A DNA stretch of 64,000 bases from Thermoleophilum album (GCF_028867705.1 NZ_CP066171.1:434001-498000), one strand, 5' to 3'. Numbered from the stretch's first letter, positions 32,283-42,220 are shown. A program made the numbers and translations. Notes: a model not told the origin generated them from the sequence alone.

Positions 32283-32507
32283 ATGAAGGCGGGGATCCAC
32301 CCGGAGTACGGCCCGGCGCACGTCCGTTGCACGTGTGGCAACGAGTTCTGGACGCGCTCAACGAAGAGCGAGATCCACGTCGAGATCTGCTCGAACTGCC
32401 ATCCCTTCTACACGGGCAAGCAGAAGCTCGTCGACACGGGTGGCCGTGTCGAGCGGTTCCGGCGCAAGGTCGCGCGCAGCCGCGCCGCCCAAGCGAAGTC
32501 GCGCTGA
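32283..32507 (+). CDS. rpmE: 50S ribosomal protein L31, zinc-binding form
   Basis: A 74-residue L31. [27 protein letters not shown] is the standard start, and the cysteines in CTC and CSNC (C-x-C ... C-x2-C) are the zinc ligands that define the C+ form rather than the zinc-free paralogue. [23 protein letters not shown] is also canonical. It lies four bases after gpsA. Confidence 0.97.
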   Translation: MKAGIHPEYGPAHVRCTCGNEFWTRSTKSEIHVEICSNCHPFYTGKQKLVDTGGRVERFRRKVARSRAAQAKSR

Positions 32508-32648
32508 GCGGCGTACCCATGCCGGTGTTGCGCCGGGTGGGCGCGGCGCGCGGTGCCGGCAGGGATGTCGGTAAGGCTGGCCGTCCCTAGTTGCGCGGCG
32601 CGGGCGACCAGCGCAACTGCGCGGCGCTGCCGTTGTTCTTTTAGGCGC

Positions 32649-33455
32649 ATGGAAGCGCAGCTAAACCGTGGCGGCCGGCTCGTCGGAGCGCTGGCGGCCC
32701 TGGGCGTCGTCGTTGGGTCGGCTGTGAGTTTCGCGGACGCCGGCGCCGCGGACGCGGAGCAACGCGGCGCCCGCGCAGAGTCGTCGGTCGCGGTCCTCGC
32801 TCCCGACGACGCGCGCGCGACGGTCGCGCTGCGCGAGTGCTTGCCGCGCAAACGCGCGGCGACGTTCGAGGTGCGGGCGCAGCGGCTCGCGGGAAGCGTG
32901 CGCGTCGGCGTGCGCGTGGCGCTGCTCGAGCGCCGCGACGGCAAACCGTGGCGAGCGGTAGGTGTGCGGCCGGCGCGCTGGCTGTGGTCGACGCCTGGGG
33001 CGAGCGCTTTAGTCGTCGACCGCAAGTACAGGCGCCTTCGCCCCGGGCGCAAATACCGGGTGCGGGTCGACGTCGTCTGGCGCGACCGTCGCGGGGACCC
33101 ACTCGCGAGCGCGAAGCGGCTCTCGCCGGTGTGCAGGGTGCCACCCGCGCTGCCCAACCTGCGCCCCGTGTCCCTGGCTATCCGGCGTGGTGGGCTCTAC
33201 ACGGTGGTCGTGAGGAACGCGGGGAGTGCTCCATCGGCCCCGACCACTGCGACGATCGTCGCCGGACCGTGGCAAGGAACGGTCGCGGTACCGGCACTGC
33301 GACCAGGGGCGGTCTACGAGCTCGCGACGTTCGGGCCGCCGTGCCCGGCGGGCAGCGTCGTCACTGCCACCGTCGACCCCGGGCGTGTCGTGCGTGAGCT
33401 GAACGAGGGCGACAACACGCTCGCGAAGGTGTGTCCGCCGCCCGTCAGTCGCTGA
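32649..33455 (+). CDS. exported protein with a C-terminal CARDB-like domain
   Basis: A 268-residue protein. The first 30 residues form a signal peptide or anchor ([21 protein letters not shown]). The middle is Arg- and Ala-rich. Residues about 165-265 ([31 protein letters not shown] ... [22 protein letters not shown]) follow the CARDB pattern: a beta-sandwich with the closing Asn-Glu-x-Asp-Asn-x-L signature. Such domains mediate cell-surface adhesion. No enzyme motif is seen. Its 3' end overlaps the end of the convergent DtxR gene by 11 bases. ATG at 32649 is chosen because it precedes the basic residues of the signal. Confidence 0.68.
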   Translation: MEAQLNRGGRLVGALAALGVVVGSAVSFADAGAADAEQRGARAESSVAVLAPDDARATVALRECLPRKRAATFEVRAQRLAGSVRVGVRVALLERRDGKPWRAVGVRPARWLWSTPGASALVVDRKYRRLRPGRKYRVRVDVVWRDRRGDPLASAKRLSPVCRVPPALPNLRPVSLAIRRGGLYTVVVRNAGSAPSAPTTATIVAGPWQGTVAVPALRPGAVYELATFGPPCPAGSVVTATVDPGRVVRELNEGDNTLAKVCPPPVSR

Positions 33456-34155
33456 CTTCGTTTTGCGACTGAGCGTCCGCGCGGTGCAACAGCACGCGCA
33501 TCGAGCGCGCCAGATCGCCGCCGAGAGCGTGGACGGTCGATCCGAAGCGCACGAACAGCGGTCCGCCGAACGGCTGGCGGTCGACGACCTCGAACTCGTC
33601 GCCGGGCTTGATCCCCCGCTCGGCGAGGTAGCGGAGCATCGCCGGGTCGGAATCGGAGATGCGCACGAACCGTCCCCGCGCACCCGGTTCGAGGCGCTCA
33701 AGACTGAGCGTCGGCGGCTCGTCGATGTGGCCGTCGGGCGTGGGGATCGGGTCGCCGTGCGGATCGTGCGTGGGGTGGCCGAGCTTGCGCGCGATTGCCT
33801 CCTCGAGCTCGTCCGAGAGGACGTGCTCGAGCACCTCAGCTTCGGCGTGCACCTTGTCCCACGGGATACCCAGCTTCTCGACCAAATAGAGCTCGAGGAG
33901 GCGGTGGTGGCGCAGCACCTCGAGTGCCAGGCGCTCGCCCTCGGCGGTCAGTTGCACCCCCCGGTAGCGCTCGTGGCGCGCGAGACCCTGCTCGGCGAGG
34001 CGTCGGACCATCGCCGACGCCGAACCCGGCGTGACGCCCATCCGCTCGGCGAGCGCGGTCGTAGTCACCGTGCCGTCTTCGGCACGCGACTGCAGCACGT
34101 AGATCGACTTGACGTAGTCCTCGACCGCTGCGCTGGCTTCGTCCCACTTCGCCAT
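33445..34155 (-). CDS. DtxR/IdeR-family metal-dependent transcriptional regulator
   Basis: A 236-residue repressor responsive to iron or manganese. The winged helix spans residues about 7-70 (VEDYVKSIYVLQ ... LAERMGVTPGSASAMVRRLAEQGL ... YRGVQLTAEGERLA). The dimerisation and metal domain includes RHHRLLELYLVEKLGIPWDKVHAEAEVLEHVLSDELEEAI, with the usual His, Glu and Asp ligands. The C-terminal FeoA/SH3-like domain starts near GARGRFVRISDSDPAMLRYLAERGIKPGDEFEV. Three domains make it closer to DtxR/IdeR than to the two-domain MntR. It is divergent from yqhQ. No iron-box target was recognised in this window. Confidence 0.93.
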   Translation of the reverse strand: MAKWDEASAAVEDYVKSIYVLQSRAEDGTVTTTALAERMGVTPGSASAMVRRLAEQGLARHERYRGVQLTAEGERLALEVLRHHRLLELYLVEKLGIPWDKVHAEAEVLEHVLSDELEEAIARKLGHPTHDPHGDPIPTPDGHIDEPPTLSLERLEPGARGRFVRISDSDPAMLRYLAERGIKPGDEFEVVDRQPFGGPLFVRFGSTVHALGGDLARSMRVLLHRADAQSQNEVSD

Positions 34156-34202
34156 GCAGGGCTAATGATGCACCGTCGCCGAGCAGGGGGCGAGCGGGCT
34201 CT

Positions 34203-34208
34203 ACGATG
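34203..34208 (+). promoter_or_regulatory. -10 box TACGAT for yqhQ
   Basis: TACGAT lies 23 bases before the GTG at 34232. This promoter would leave a leader of about 15 bases. Confidence 0.3.
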
Positions 34209-34231
34209 GTCGGAGAGCAAGCGAGGCGAGC

Positions 34232-35314
34232 GTGAACGAGCGGGCGGCAGCGATCGACGGGACGGGGAAGTCGGCTAGCGACGAGGGGGTGGCTCGTGCG
34301 TGCCCGCCCGGCGGCGAAGCATCGGGCGACGCGCCCGTCGGCGGTCAGGCGGTGCTCGAGGGCGTGATGATGCGCGGCGTCAACCACTGGGCGGTGGCCG
34401 TTCGTCTGGCTGACCCCCAGCGTCCCGACAGCGCCGACAGCGGACCGATCGAGGTGTGGTGCTACGAGCTCGAACACCCGGCGGCTCGGCGTCGCTGGTT
34501 GCGCTTGCCGGTGGTGCGCGGGGTCGTGGCGCTCGTCCAGTCGCTGTCGCTCGGACTCCGCGCGCTCGGGATCTCGGCCGAGGCGCAGGCCGCCGTCGCG
34601 GACGGCCGCACGCCGCCGTCGTCCGACGGAGCAGGCGACGGCCAGCGGGCTATCTCCAGGGGGGCGTGGGCTGCGACCGTCGCCTTCTCGCTCGCGCTCG
34701 CCGTCGGCCTCTTCTTTCTTCTGCCGGCGACGCTGACGAAGGCGCTCGGCGGCGGGCTCGGCAGCGGCCTTGCGTTCGTCGTGGTCGAAAAGCTCGTGCG
34801 CGTTGCGATCCTCGTCGCCTACCTGTGGGCGATATCGCTGCTTCCCGACCTGCAACGCGTCTTCGCTTACCACGGCGCCGAGCACAAGGTGATCGCCTGC
34901 TACGAAGCCGGCTGTCCGCTCGAGCCGGCGACAGCGCGCCGCTTCTCGCGACTCCACCCGCGCTGCGGCACGAGCTTCCTGTTGCTGGTCGTGATCGTGG
35001 CGATCGTGGTCTTCGCTCCGCTCGGCAACCTCGACTGGCACTGGTTGCTCGCTTCGCGGATCGTCGGTATTCCGCTGGTGGCGGGACTGGCGTTCGAGGC
35101 GATCCGCTGGATGGGGCGCAACCGCCACCGGCCGCTCGCCCGCGTTCTGATGTGGCCTGGCCTGCAGCTGCAGCGCCTTACGACCCGGGAACCCGACGAC
35201 CACCAGCTCGAGGTGGCGATCGCAGCGCTCGGCGCCGTGCTAGCGCGCGAGAACCCGCGCCGCGCCGCGGCGCGGATGCGCGCGGGCGCCGTCGGTATCG
35301 AGGTCGCTGCGTAG
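34232..35314 (+). CDS. DUF1385 (YqhQ-like) multi-pass membrane protein
   Basis: A 360-residue membrane protein. GGQAVLEGVMMRG near residue 35 is the defining N-terminal block of DUF1385/YqhQ. It is followed by YRGVV-type sequence (LPVVRGVVALVQSLSLGLRAL) and then hydrophobic segments (about 150-167, 177-195, 248-268 and 275-292). YHGAEHKVIACYE and HPRCGTSFLLLVVIVAI are the other conserved blocks; the His and Glu could bind a metal. The biochemical function is unknown. It is the first gene of a same-strand block with prfA and prmC. Confidence 0.88.
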   Translation: MNERAAAIDGTGKSASDEGVARACPPGGEASGDAPVGGQAVLEGVMMRGVNHWAVAVRLADPQRPDSADSGPIEVWCYELEHPAARRRWLRLPVVRGVVALVQSLSLGLRALGISAEAQAAVADGRTPPSSDGAGDGQRAISRGAWAATVAFSLALAVGLFFLLPATLTKALGGGLGSGLAFVVVEKLVRVAILVAYLWAISLLPDLQRVFAYHGAEHKVIACYEAGCPLEPATARRFSRLHPRCGTSFLLLVVIVAIVVFAPLGNLDWHWLLASRIVGIPLVAGLAFEAIRWMGRNRHRPLARVLMWPGLQLQRLTTREPDDHQLEVAIAALGAVLARENPRRAAARMRAGAVGIEVAA

Positions 35315-35378
35315 CCGCCGCGGATCCGGCAGCTGAAAGGAGCGGTGACCGGCACGCGGCGCGGAGCGCCGCGGCGCC

Positions 35379-35384
35379 TAAGCT
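35379..35384 (+). promoter_or_regulatory. -10 box TAAGCT, leaderless type, for prfA
   Basis: TAAGCT ends eight bases before the prfA ATG at 35393, with no Shine-Dalgarno sequence. Confidence 0.45.
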
Positions 35385-35392
35385 GAGCGCCG

Positions 35393-36441
<1,049 letters not shown>

Positions 36442-36445
<4 letters not shown>

Positions 36446-37356
36446 GCGCGCTGGGGCAGGCGACAGGTCGGCGCGCGCGCCGCCGGGCGCTAGCGACAGC
36501 CGGCGAGCTGGTGGCCACGGGCACAGCGCTTCTTGCCGGCGTCGGGTGCGACACGCCGCGTCTCGACGCCGAGCTGCTCGTCGCCGCCGCCGCCGGCCTC
36601 GACCGAATGGCTGTCGTAGCCGACCCACGGCGTCCCCTGCCGACAGCGATCGCCGAACGTGCCTGGACGCTGCTCGCGCGGCGCGCGCGGCGCGAACCGC
36701 TCGCCTACATCCTCGGACGCAAGGCGTTCCGCCGCCTCGAGCTGGCGGTCGACCGTCGGGTGCTGATTCCGCGGCCGGAGAGCGAGTTGCTCGTCGACGT
36801 CGCCGTGGCCGAGCCGGCGGGTGCCCACGTTCACGAGGTCGGCTGCGGTTCCGGCGCGATCGCGCTAGCGATCGCCAGCGAACGGCCCGATCTGCGTGTG
36901 ACGGCCTCCGACGTCTCGGCGGCAGCGCTAGCGGTGGCGCGCGCGAACGCCGAGCGTCTCGACATCGCCGTCGAGCTCTGGCAGGCCGATCTCCTTCCCC
37001 GGCAGCTCGAAGGCGGCTGCGATCTCGTGGTGGCCAACCTGCCGTACGTGAGCGAGAGCGAATGGGAGCGACTCGCGCCGGAGATCCGCTGCTACGAGCC
37101 GCGCACAGCGCTCGTGGCCGGGCCGCGCGGGAGCGAGCTGATCGAACGGTTGCTGACTCGCTGCCCGCCCGGGCAGCGCGTAGCGCTCGAACATGCACCG
37201 TGGCAGGCCGCGGCCGTGCGCTCCTGGCTCGAGGGGGCACACACGCTGCGCGACCTAGTCGGTCACGAGCGAGTCACCGTCGGCCGCGTGCCGCAGCGGC
37301 CGACTTCAGACCTGCAGCGACAGTGCGACGGTGGGGCCCTGAGCTGTGAGCACTAG
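36442..37356 (+). CDS. prmC: release factor glutamine N5-methyltransferase
   Basis: A 304-residue SAM-dependent methyltransferase that modifies the GGQ glutamine of release factors. [16 protein letters not shown] and [12 protein letters not shown] form the PrmC-specific N-terminal region; [15 protein letters not shown] is the SAM motif, and NLPYV is the N-x-P-Y catalytic motif (commonly NPPY). The GTG start overlaps the prfA stop, so the enzyme is made with its substrate. Residues 1-25 are basic and vary in the family. The 3' end overlaps the next gene by 11 bases. Confidence 0.95.
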
Positions 37357-38005
37357 CGAGGCGAACGAGAGGCGAGGGCGGCGGCTCGCGCTCGACGCCG
37401 CCGCGGTTCGCGAGTTCGAACGCACGATCGCGGGCGGCGGCGTGGCGGTGTTCCCGGCCGACACCGTCTACGGGCTCGCCTGCTCGCCCACCGACCGGGC
37501 GGCTGTCGAGCGGCTTTACGAGATCAAGGGGCGTCCCCCTGCCAAACCGTCGGCGGTGATGTTCTTCGATCGCGACCGGGCGCTCGCCGAGCTCGACTTT
37601 CTCGGCGAGCGCACACGGCGCGCCTGCGAACGGCTGCTTCCCGGTGGGGTGACGCTGCTCGTGCCCAACCCGCGACGACTGTGGCCGCTCGCCTGCGGTC
37701 CGCAACCAGAGGTGCTCGGCGTGCGCGTGCCCTGCCTCGAGGGCACGCTCGCGCCGCTCGCTGGCGCGCGCGTCGCGGTGTTGCAGTCGAGCGCCAACCT
37801 GTCGGGCGCGAGCGACGTTCGCTCGCTAGACGCGCTCGAACCGGCGATCGCCGCGAGCGTCGACCTGCTGCTCGACGGTGGCGAGCTGCCGGGCACGCCG
37901 TCGACCGTCATCGATCTGACCGACTACGAGCGCACCGGCGCGTGGCGGATAGTGCGCGAGGGGGCGGTCGACGCCGCCCGCGTCGCCGAGCTCCTCGGCC
38001 GTTGA
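37346..38005 (+). CDS. L-threonylcarbamoyladenylate synthase (Sua5/YrdC/YciO family)
   Basis: A 219-residue enzyme that makes threonylcarbamoyl-AMP from Thr, bicarbonate and ATP, the first step of the t6A37 modification of ANN-decoding tRNAs. [15 protein letters not shown], the basic [13 protein letters not shown] substrate loop, [10 protein letters not shown], and [11 protein letters not shown] are the family's conserved blocks. The size fits the short TsaC type without the C-terminal Sua5 domain. It overlaps prmC by 11 bases and is followed by glyA. Linking prfA-prmC-tsaC is a common bacterial arrangement. Confidence 0.93.
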   Translation: MSTSEANERRGRRLALDAAAVREFERTIAGGGVAVFPADTVYGLACSPTDRAAVERLYEIKGRPPAKPSAVMFFDRDRALAELDFLGERTRRACERLLPGGVTLLVPNPRRLWPLACGPQPEVLGVRVPCLEGTLAPLAGARVAVLQSSANLSGASDVRSLDALEPAIAASVDLLLDGGELPGTPSTVIDLTDYERTGAWRIVREGAVDAARVAELLGR

Positions 38006-38035
38006 GCGCGCAGCTCCAGGGGCGGACGGCGGTGG

Positions 38036-38041
38036 TACCGT
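38036..38041 (+). promoter_or_regulatory. -10 box TACCGT, leaderless type, for glyA
   Basis: TACCGT is seven bases before the ATG at 38049. It covers the alternative upstream GTG (38040), so the ATG is the better start. Confidence 0.5.
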
Positions 38042-38048
38042 GCCGTTG

Positions 38049-39329
38049 ATGGGCGACGTTCCGAACGACTTCTTCCACCGCTCGCTGGAGGAGGTGGATC
38101 CCGAGCTGGCCGCCGCGGTCGCCGCCGAGCAGCGCCGCCAGGAGGCGACGCTCGAGATGATCGCCTCCGAGAACTTCGTGCCGCGCGCCGTGCTCGAGTG
38201 CCAGGGGTCGGTGCTCACCAACAAGTACGCCGAGGGCTACCCAGGGCGCCGCTACTACGGGGGCTGCGAGCACGTCGACGTCGCCGAGCAGCTTGCGATC
38301 GACCGCGCCAAGGAGCTGTTCGGGGCCGAGCACGCCAACGTCCAGCCGCACGCCGGAGCGCAGGCCAACACCGCCGTGTACATGGCCCTGCTCGAACCCG
38401 GCGACACGATCCTCGGGATGAAACTCGACCACGGCGGCCATCTCACGCACGGCATGCGCCTCAACTTCTCGGGTCGCTACTTCGATGTCGTCGCCTACGG
38501 CGTGCGCGAAAGCGACTCCCGCATCGACATGGACGAGGTCGCGCGCTTGGCGCGAGAACACCGGCCGAAGCTGATCGTCGCCGGATGGTCGGCCTACCCG
38601 CGGCAGCTCGACTTCGCCGCTTTCCGCGCGATCGCCGACGAGGTCGGCGCCTACCTGATGGTCGATATGGCCCACTTCGCCGGGCTCGTCGCCGCCGGCG
38701 AGCACCCGAACCCGGTTCCCTACGCTGATGTCGTTACCACAACCACCCACAAGACGCTCGGCGGTGCGCGCGGCGGGATGATCCTGTGCCGCGGGGAGCT
38801 GGCGAAGAAGATCGACTCCGCGGTCTTCCCGGGCAACCAAGGCGGACCGCTGATGCACGTCATCGCCGCCAAGGCCGTGACCCTCAGGATCGCTCAGAGC
38901 GAGCAGTTCCGCGAGCGCCAGCGGCGCACCCGCGCCGGGGCGGCGATCCTTGCCGAAGAGTTGCTTACCGCCGGGCTCGACGTGCTCACCGGCGGCACCG
39001 ACGTGCACCTGGTGCTGGTCGACCTGCGCCGTTCGGAGCTCGACGGCAAGCAGGCCGAGGACCGTCTCCACCGCATCGGAATCACCGTCAACCGCAACAC
39101 CGTGCCGTTCGATCCGCGCCCGCCGATGGTCTCCTCCGGTGTGCGCATCGGAACACCGGCCCTGGCGACGCGCGGCTTCGGTCCCGACGAGTTCCGCGAG
39201 GTGGGTCGCATCATCGCCAGCGCCCTCAGCGACCGTTTCGACGAGGCACGCGAACAGGAGCTCGCCCAGCGCGTGCGTCAGCTCGCCGAGCGCTTCCCGC
39301 TCTACGCTGCCGCTACAGCTGCGGCTTAG
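38049..39329 (+). CDS. glyA: serine hydroxymethyltransferase
   Basis: A 426-residue PLP enzyme interconverting serine and glycine with tetrahydrofolate, the main source of one-carbon units. Conserved blocks are [35 protein letters not shown], the aldimine region around [15 protein letters not shown]-like sequence ([18 protein letters not shown]) and [14 protein letters not shown] with the PLP lysine. [15 protein letters not shown] and the FGPDEF near the end are also typical. An upstream in-frame GTG (38040) exists, but it lies within a TACCGT box placed seven bases before the ATG, favouring a leaderless start at 38049. Confidence 0.97.
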   Translation: MGDVPNDFFHRSLEEVDPELAAAVAAEQRRQEATLEMIASENFVPRAVLECQGSVLTNKYAEGYPGRRYYGGCEHVDVAEQLAIDRAKELFGAEHANVQPHAGAQANTAVYMALLEPGDTILGMKLDHGGHLTHGMRLNFSGRYFDVVAYGVRESDSRIDMDEVARLAREHRPKLIVAGWSAYPRQLDFAAFRAIADEVGAYLMVDMAHFAGLVAAGEHPNPVPYADVVTTTTHKTLGGARGGMILCRGELAKKIDSAVFPGNQGGPLMHVIAAKAVTLRIAQSEQFRERQRRTRAGAAILAEELLTAGLDVLTGGTDVHLVLVDLRRSELDGKQAEDRLHRIGITVNRNTVPFDPRPPMVSSGVRIGTPALATRGFGPDEFREVGRIIASALSDRFDEAREQELAQRVRQLAERFPLYAAATAAA

Positions 39330-39351
39330 CGGCGCGCGCCGACAGCACGGC

Positions 39352-39357
39352 TAGCCT
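39352..39357 (+). promoter_or_regulatory. -10 box TAGCCT, leaderless type, for wecA
   Basis: TAGCCT ends eight bases before the GTG at 39366; no Shine-Dalgarno sequence is seen. Confidence 0.4.
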
Positions 39358-39365
39358 GCAGCGGC

Positions 39366-40556
39366 GTGGGTGTGCGCGACGCGATTGGGGCATTCGCGGT
39401 CGCGACGGTCGTGTCCTGGCTCGCGACGCCGGTGAGCGCCCTGCTCGCGCGACGCGTCGGCGTGATCCACGTGCCGCGCGAGCGCGACCTTCACGAGCGC
39501 CCGACTCCGGGGCTCGGGGGTCTGGCGATCCTCGCTGCGGTGCTCGTCGCCACGGCTGTTTTCTTGCCGCTGCGGGGGGAATACCTGGGGATCCTCGCCG
39601 GTGCCGTGGCGATCACCCTGCTCGGTGCGGTCGACGATCGCGTCGATCTGCACCCGGCGGCGAAGCTCGCCGGCCAGACAGCCGCCGCGACGCTGCCGGT
39701 CGCGGCGGGCGTGTACGTCGACCACGTGACGCTGCCGTTCCTGGGCGCGTTCGACCTCGGACCGGCCGGTCCGCCGCTGACGGTGATCGGCGTTGTCGCG
39801 GTCGTGAACGCCGTCAACTGGACCGACGGGGTGGACGGGCTCGCCGCCGGCGTGTGTCTGATCGCTGCCCTGACCTTCGCCGTGCTCGCCCTGTCGCTCG
39901 ACCGCGACGCCGCCGGTGTTCTCGCTGCACTGACGGCCGGTGCGGCGGCGGGCTTTCTCTGGCACAACTTCCACCCGGCGTCGGTGTTCATGGGCGACGC
40001 CGGTTCGAACCTGCTTGGTTTGCTGCTGGCCTGTGTCGCCATCCAGGGGGTGCTCAAGACAGCGGCGGTGGTGGCGCTCTTTTTCCCGCTGATGGTGCTC
40101 GCCGTTCCCGCTGCCGACGCCACGTTCGTGATCGCCAAGCGCATCAAGTACCGGCGGCCGGTGTACTCCGCCGACCGCTGGCACTTCCACCACCGCTTCG
40201 CGAACATCGGTTTCTCGCAGCGACGGACAGTGCTCTACCTGTACGGGTGGTCGCTGTCGCTCGCAGCGCTTGCGCTCGCCTTGCGCTTCGTGCCCTACTC
40301 GGACGAGGCGGGCCGCCTCCACCCGGGCTGGTCGGCGGTGCTCGGAGTTTTCGCGCTCGTGGCGCTGGTGGCGAGCGTCTATGTCGTCTACGTCCTCGAG
40401 ATCCTCAAGTTCCGTCGTTGGCGCGAGCGACAGCTGCGCCGTCAGGTCGAGACAGGGGAGATCCCGCCGCTGTCGGCCGACCAGATCGAGCGCGAGATCG
40501 CTCGCGAGATCGAGACGGGCGAGTTCGAGGCGGTGGGCGGAAACGGTCGCGGCTAG
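39366..40556 (+). CDS. undecaprenyl-phosphate N-acetylglucosaminyl-1-phosphate transferase (WecA/TagO type)
   Basis: A 396-residue polytopic enzyme of the MraY/WecA superfamily that starts surface-polymer synthesis by moving a sugar-1-phosphate onto undecaprenyl phosphate. About ten hydrophobic segments are visible. RDLHERPTPGLGGLAI is the N-terminal block; LGAVDDRVDL is the DDxxD-like magnesium motif; NAVNWTDGVDGLAAG is the NxxNxxDGxDGL block; FMGDAGSN and the cytoplasmic HFHHRFANIGFS His motif complete the set. The C-terminal 40 residues are charged and cytoplasmic. The last 152 bases overlap the antisense radical SAM gene. In actinobacteria it would serve cell-wall glycan linkage. Confidence 0.92.
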   Translation: MGVRDAIGAFAVATVVSWLATPVSALLARRVGVIHVPRERDLHERPTPGLGGLAILAAVLVATAVFLPLRGEYLGILAGAVAITLLGAVDDRVDLHPAAKLAGQTAAATLPVAAGVYVDHVTLPFLGAFDLGPAGPPLTVIGVVAVVNAVNWTDGVDGLAAGVCLIAALTFAVLALSLDRDAAGVLAALTAGAAAGFLWHNFHPASVFMGDAGSNLLGLLLACVAIQGVLKTAAVVALFFPLMVLAVPAADATFVIAKRIKYRRPVYSADRWHFHHRFANIGFSQRRTVLYLYGWSLSLAALALALRFVPYSDEAGRLHPGWSAVLGVFALVALVASVYVVYVLEILKFRRWRERQLRRQVETGEIPPLSADQIEREIAREIETGEFEAVGGNGRG

Positions 40557-41466
40557 CGGCGAGCGCGCGCAGCAACCGCTCCCGCTCGTTGCGCGGCAGG
40601 TAGGCGCCGCGCGCGTACAGCTGGGTGTAGCGAGCGACGAGCTCGGGTCGCTGTTCGCCGAGCCAGGCGAAGAAGAGGTCGCGCAGCTCGCCGCGAAGGT
40701 GGAGCGGAATGCCAACTACGCGCGTCGCACCAGCCTCGCGGGCCGCTTCGACGACGGCCTCGATCTGGCGGGGTGCGTCGTTGATGCCGGGCATCAGCGG
40801 CGCGACCATGACGGTGGTCGGGATGCCGTTGCGCGCCAGTTCGGCTACCGCCTCGAGGCGGGCGCGGGGGTGGGGAGTGTGCGGCTCGGTTGCCCGCCAG
40901 GCGCGCTCGTCGACGGTTGGGATCGAAAGTCCAGCCTCGAACCCGGGACCGGCCGCGAGCTCCCGGAAGAAGCGCAGGTCGCGAAGCAGCAGCGGCGACT
41001 TCGTTAGCAGGGAGGCAGGTGTGGCGGAGTCGCGCAGCGCTTCCCAGATTCCCGGCAGGAGGCGGTAGCGCGCCTCGGCCCACTGGTAGGGGTCGGTGTT
41101 GGTGCCGAGCGCCACCGGTTCGCGGCACCAGTCGGCCCGCAACAGCTCGGCGCGTGCGAGCTCGGGGGCGTTGACCTTGACGACGATGCGACGCTCGAAG
41201 TCGCGGCCCGGGTCGAGGTCGAGGTAGCGGTGCGAAGGCCGGGCGAAGCAGTAGACGCAAGCGTGAGTGCAGCCGCGGTACGGGTTGATCGTCCAGCGAA
41301 ACGGAAGCCGCGAACGCGTCGGCACGCGATTGAGCAGCGAGCGCGCCCGCACCTCGAGAAAGCGCACGTCGGCGGCCGCCGGCGGATCGAAGTGGCGAAA
41401 GTCGGCGGCGCTCTCGAGGCCGGGTAGGGCCGGTTGGCGGTCGGTGGTCAGCGTGCGCCAGCGCAC
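40405..41466 (-). CDS. Rv2578c-type radical SAM protein (SplB/COG1533 class)
   Basis: A 353-residue radical SAM enzyme. C66-T-H-A-C70-V-Y-C73 is the CxxxCxxC [4Fe-4S] motif, preceded by WTINPYRGC. KVNAPELARAEL, ALGTNTDPYQ and TLLTKSP-like ASLLTKSPLLLRD blocks place it in the COG1533 group, which includes spore photoproduct lyase; the reaction here is not known. The GTG at 41466 begins RWRTLTTDRQPALPGL, matching the group's usual start; the longer frame to 41541 is less likely. A LexA-type box directly abuts this start. The C-terminal 50 residues, Arg/Ser-rich, overlap the wecA gene on the other strand. Confidence 0.9.
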   Translation of the reverse strand: MRWRTLTTDRQPALPGLESAADFRHFDPPAAADVRFLEVRARSLLNRVPTRSRLPFRWTINPYRGCTHACVYCFARPSHRYLDLDPGRDFERRIVVKVNAPELARAELLRADWCREPVALGTNTDPYQWAEARYRLLPGIWEALRDSATPASLLTKSPLLLRDLRFFRELAAGPGFEAGLSIPTVDERAWRATEPHTPHPRARLEAVAELARNGIPTTVMVAPLMPGINDAPRQIEAVVEAAREAGATRVVGIPLHLRGELRDLFFAWLGEQRPELVARYTQLYARGAYLPRNERERLLRALAASRDRFRPPPRTRPSRSRERSRARSGRPTAAGSPLSRPDGAAVARANDGT

Positions 41467-41479
41467 GAACAGATGTTCG
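41466..41479. promoter_or_regulatory. LexA/SOS box (CGAAC-AGAT-GTTCG)
   Basis: The 14-base site is a perfect fit to the Gram-positive/actinobacterial LexA box CGAAC-RNRY-GTTCG. It directly abuts, and shares one base with, the GTG start of the radical SAM gene. A LexA bound here would block transcription of that gene. Confidence 0.72.
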
Positions 41480-41572
41480 CATCGCTGTCGGACGGCGCCG
41501 CCGCGACGTCCGTGCGTTCCACGGCCCGCCGTCTGCGCCAAGCCCTCGCCGCGCGCACGCAGCGCGAGGCGT

Positions 41573-41992
41573 TCACTCGCCGAACACGGTCACCACCACC
41601 GTGCGCGTGCCGCCGTGGTCGCGGTGCTCGCACAGATAGATCCCTTGCCAGGTGCCCAAAAGCGGCTCGCCGTCGGCGACCGGGAACGACACCGAGCTGC
41701 CGAGCAGGCTCGCCTTTATGTGCGCCGGCATGTCGTCGGGGCCTTCGAGGGTGTGCGAGAAGTAGGCGGCACCGTCGGGGACGGCGCGGTCGAACCAGCT
41801 CGCGAAGTCGCGCCTTACGTCGGGACTGGCGTTCTCGTTGAGCGTCAGCGCAGCCGAGGTGTGGCGGATGAAGATGTGCACGATTCCGACCCGCAGCTGG
41901 CGGATCTCCGGCACCGCGGCGAGCACCTCGTCGGTGACGAGATGGAAGCCGCGCGGGCGCGGTCGCAACCGCAGTGTGCGCTGGAGCCACAT
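41573..41992 (-). CDS. YjbQ/UPF0047 family protein (secondary thiamine-phosphate synthase-like)
   Basis: A 139-residue protein. GIVHIFIRHTSAALTLNENASPDVRRDF is the family signature; the histidines of HIFIRHTS and later HTLEGPDDMPAHIK bind metal. The C-terminal LGTWQGIYLCEHRDHGGTRTV block is also canonical. E. coli YjbQ shows weak thiamine-phosphate synthase activity, but the biological role is not settled. A TAAGTT box seven bases before the ATG suggests a leaderless message. The gene is divergent from the c-di-GMP enzyme genes. Confidence 0.92.
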   Translation of the reverse strand: MWLQRTLRLRPRPRGFHLVTDEVLAAVPEIRQLRVGIVHIFIRHTSAALTLNENASPDVRRDFASWFDRAVPDGAAYFSHTLEGPDDMPAHIKASLLGSSVSFPVADGEPLLGTWQGIYLCEHRDHGGTRTVVVTVFGE

Positions 41993-41999
41993 GGCTGCG

Positions 42000-42005
42000 A
42001 ACTTA
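42000..42005 (-). promoter_or_regulatory. -10 box TAAGTT, leaderless type, for yjbQ
   Basis: TAAGTT on the minus strand is exactly seven bases from the ATG at 41992. Confidence 0.5.
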
Positions 42006-42083
42006 GCCGGCTAGCGAGGGCGTCGCCGTAGCCGGCTGGCGGTGGCGTCACCGGGGGGTGTGGCCGCGAACAGCCTGCGGCTT

Positions 42084-42089
42084 TATCGT
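42084..42089 (+). promoter_or_regulatory. candidate -10 box TATCGT for the c-di-GMP gene pair
   Basis: TATCGT lies in the divergent region, 86 bases before the earliest possible start of the GGDEF/HD-GYP gene. No clear -35 accompanies it. Confidence 0.25.
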
Positions 42090-42220
42090 GGAGGGGGCAC
42101 CTGTCCCCTGGCACGCGGCCGCCGCGATCGCTCGGCGCGGGCGCTCACGGCGTTCGTGCGCCGAGAGTCGTGCCCCCGTCGCGCCTCGTGAGCGCGGGGT
42201 GGGCGGGCTCCTACGTTGCC

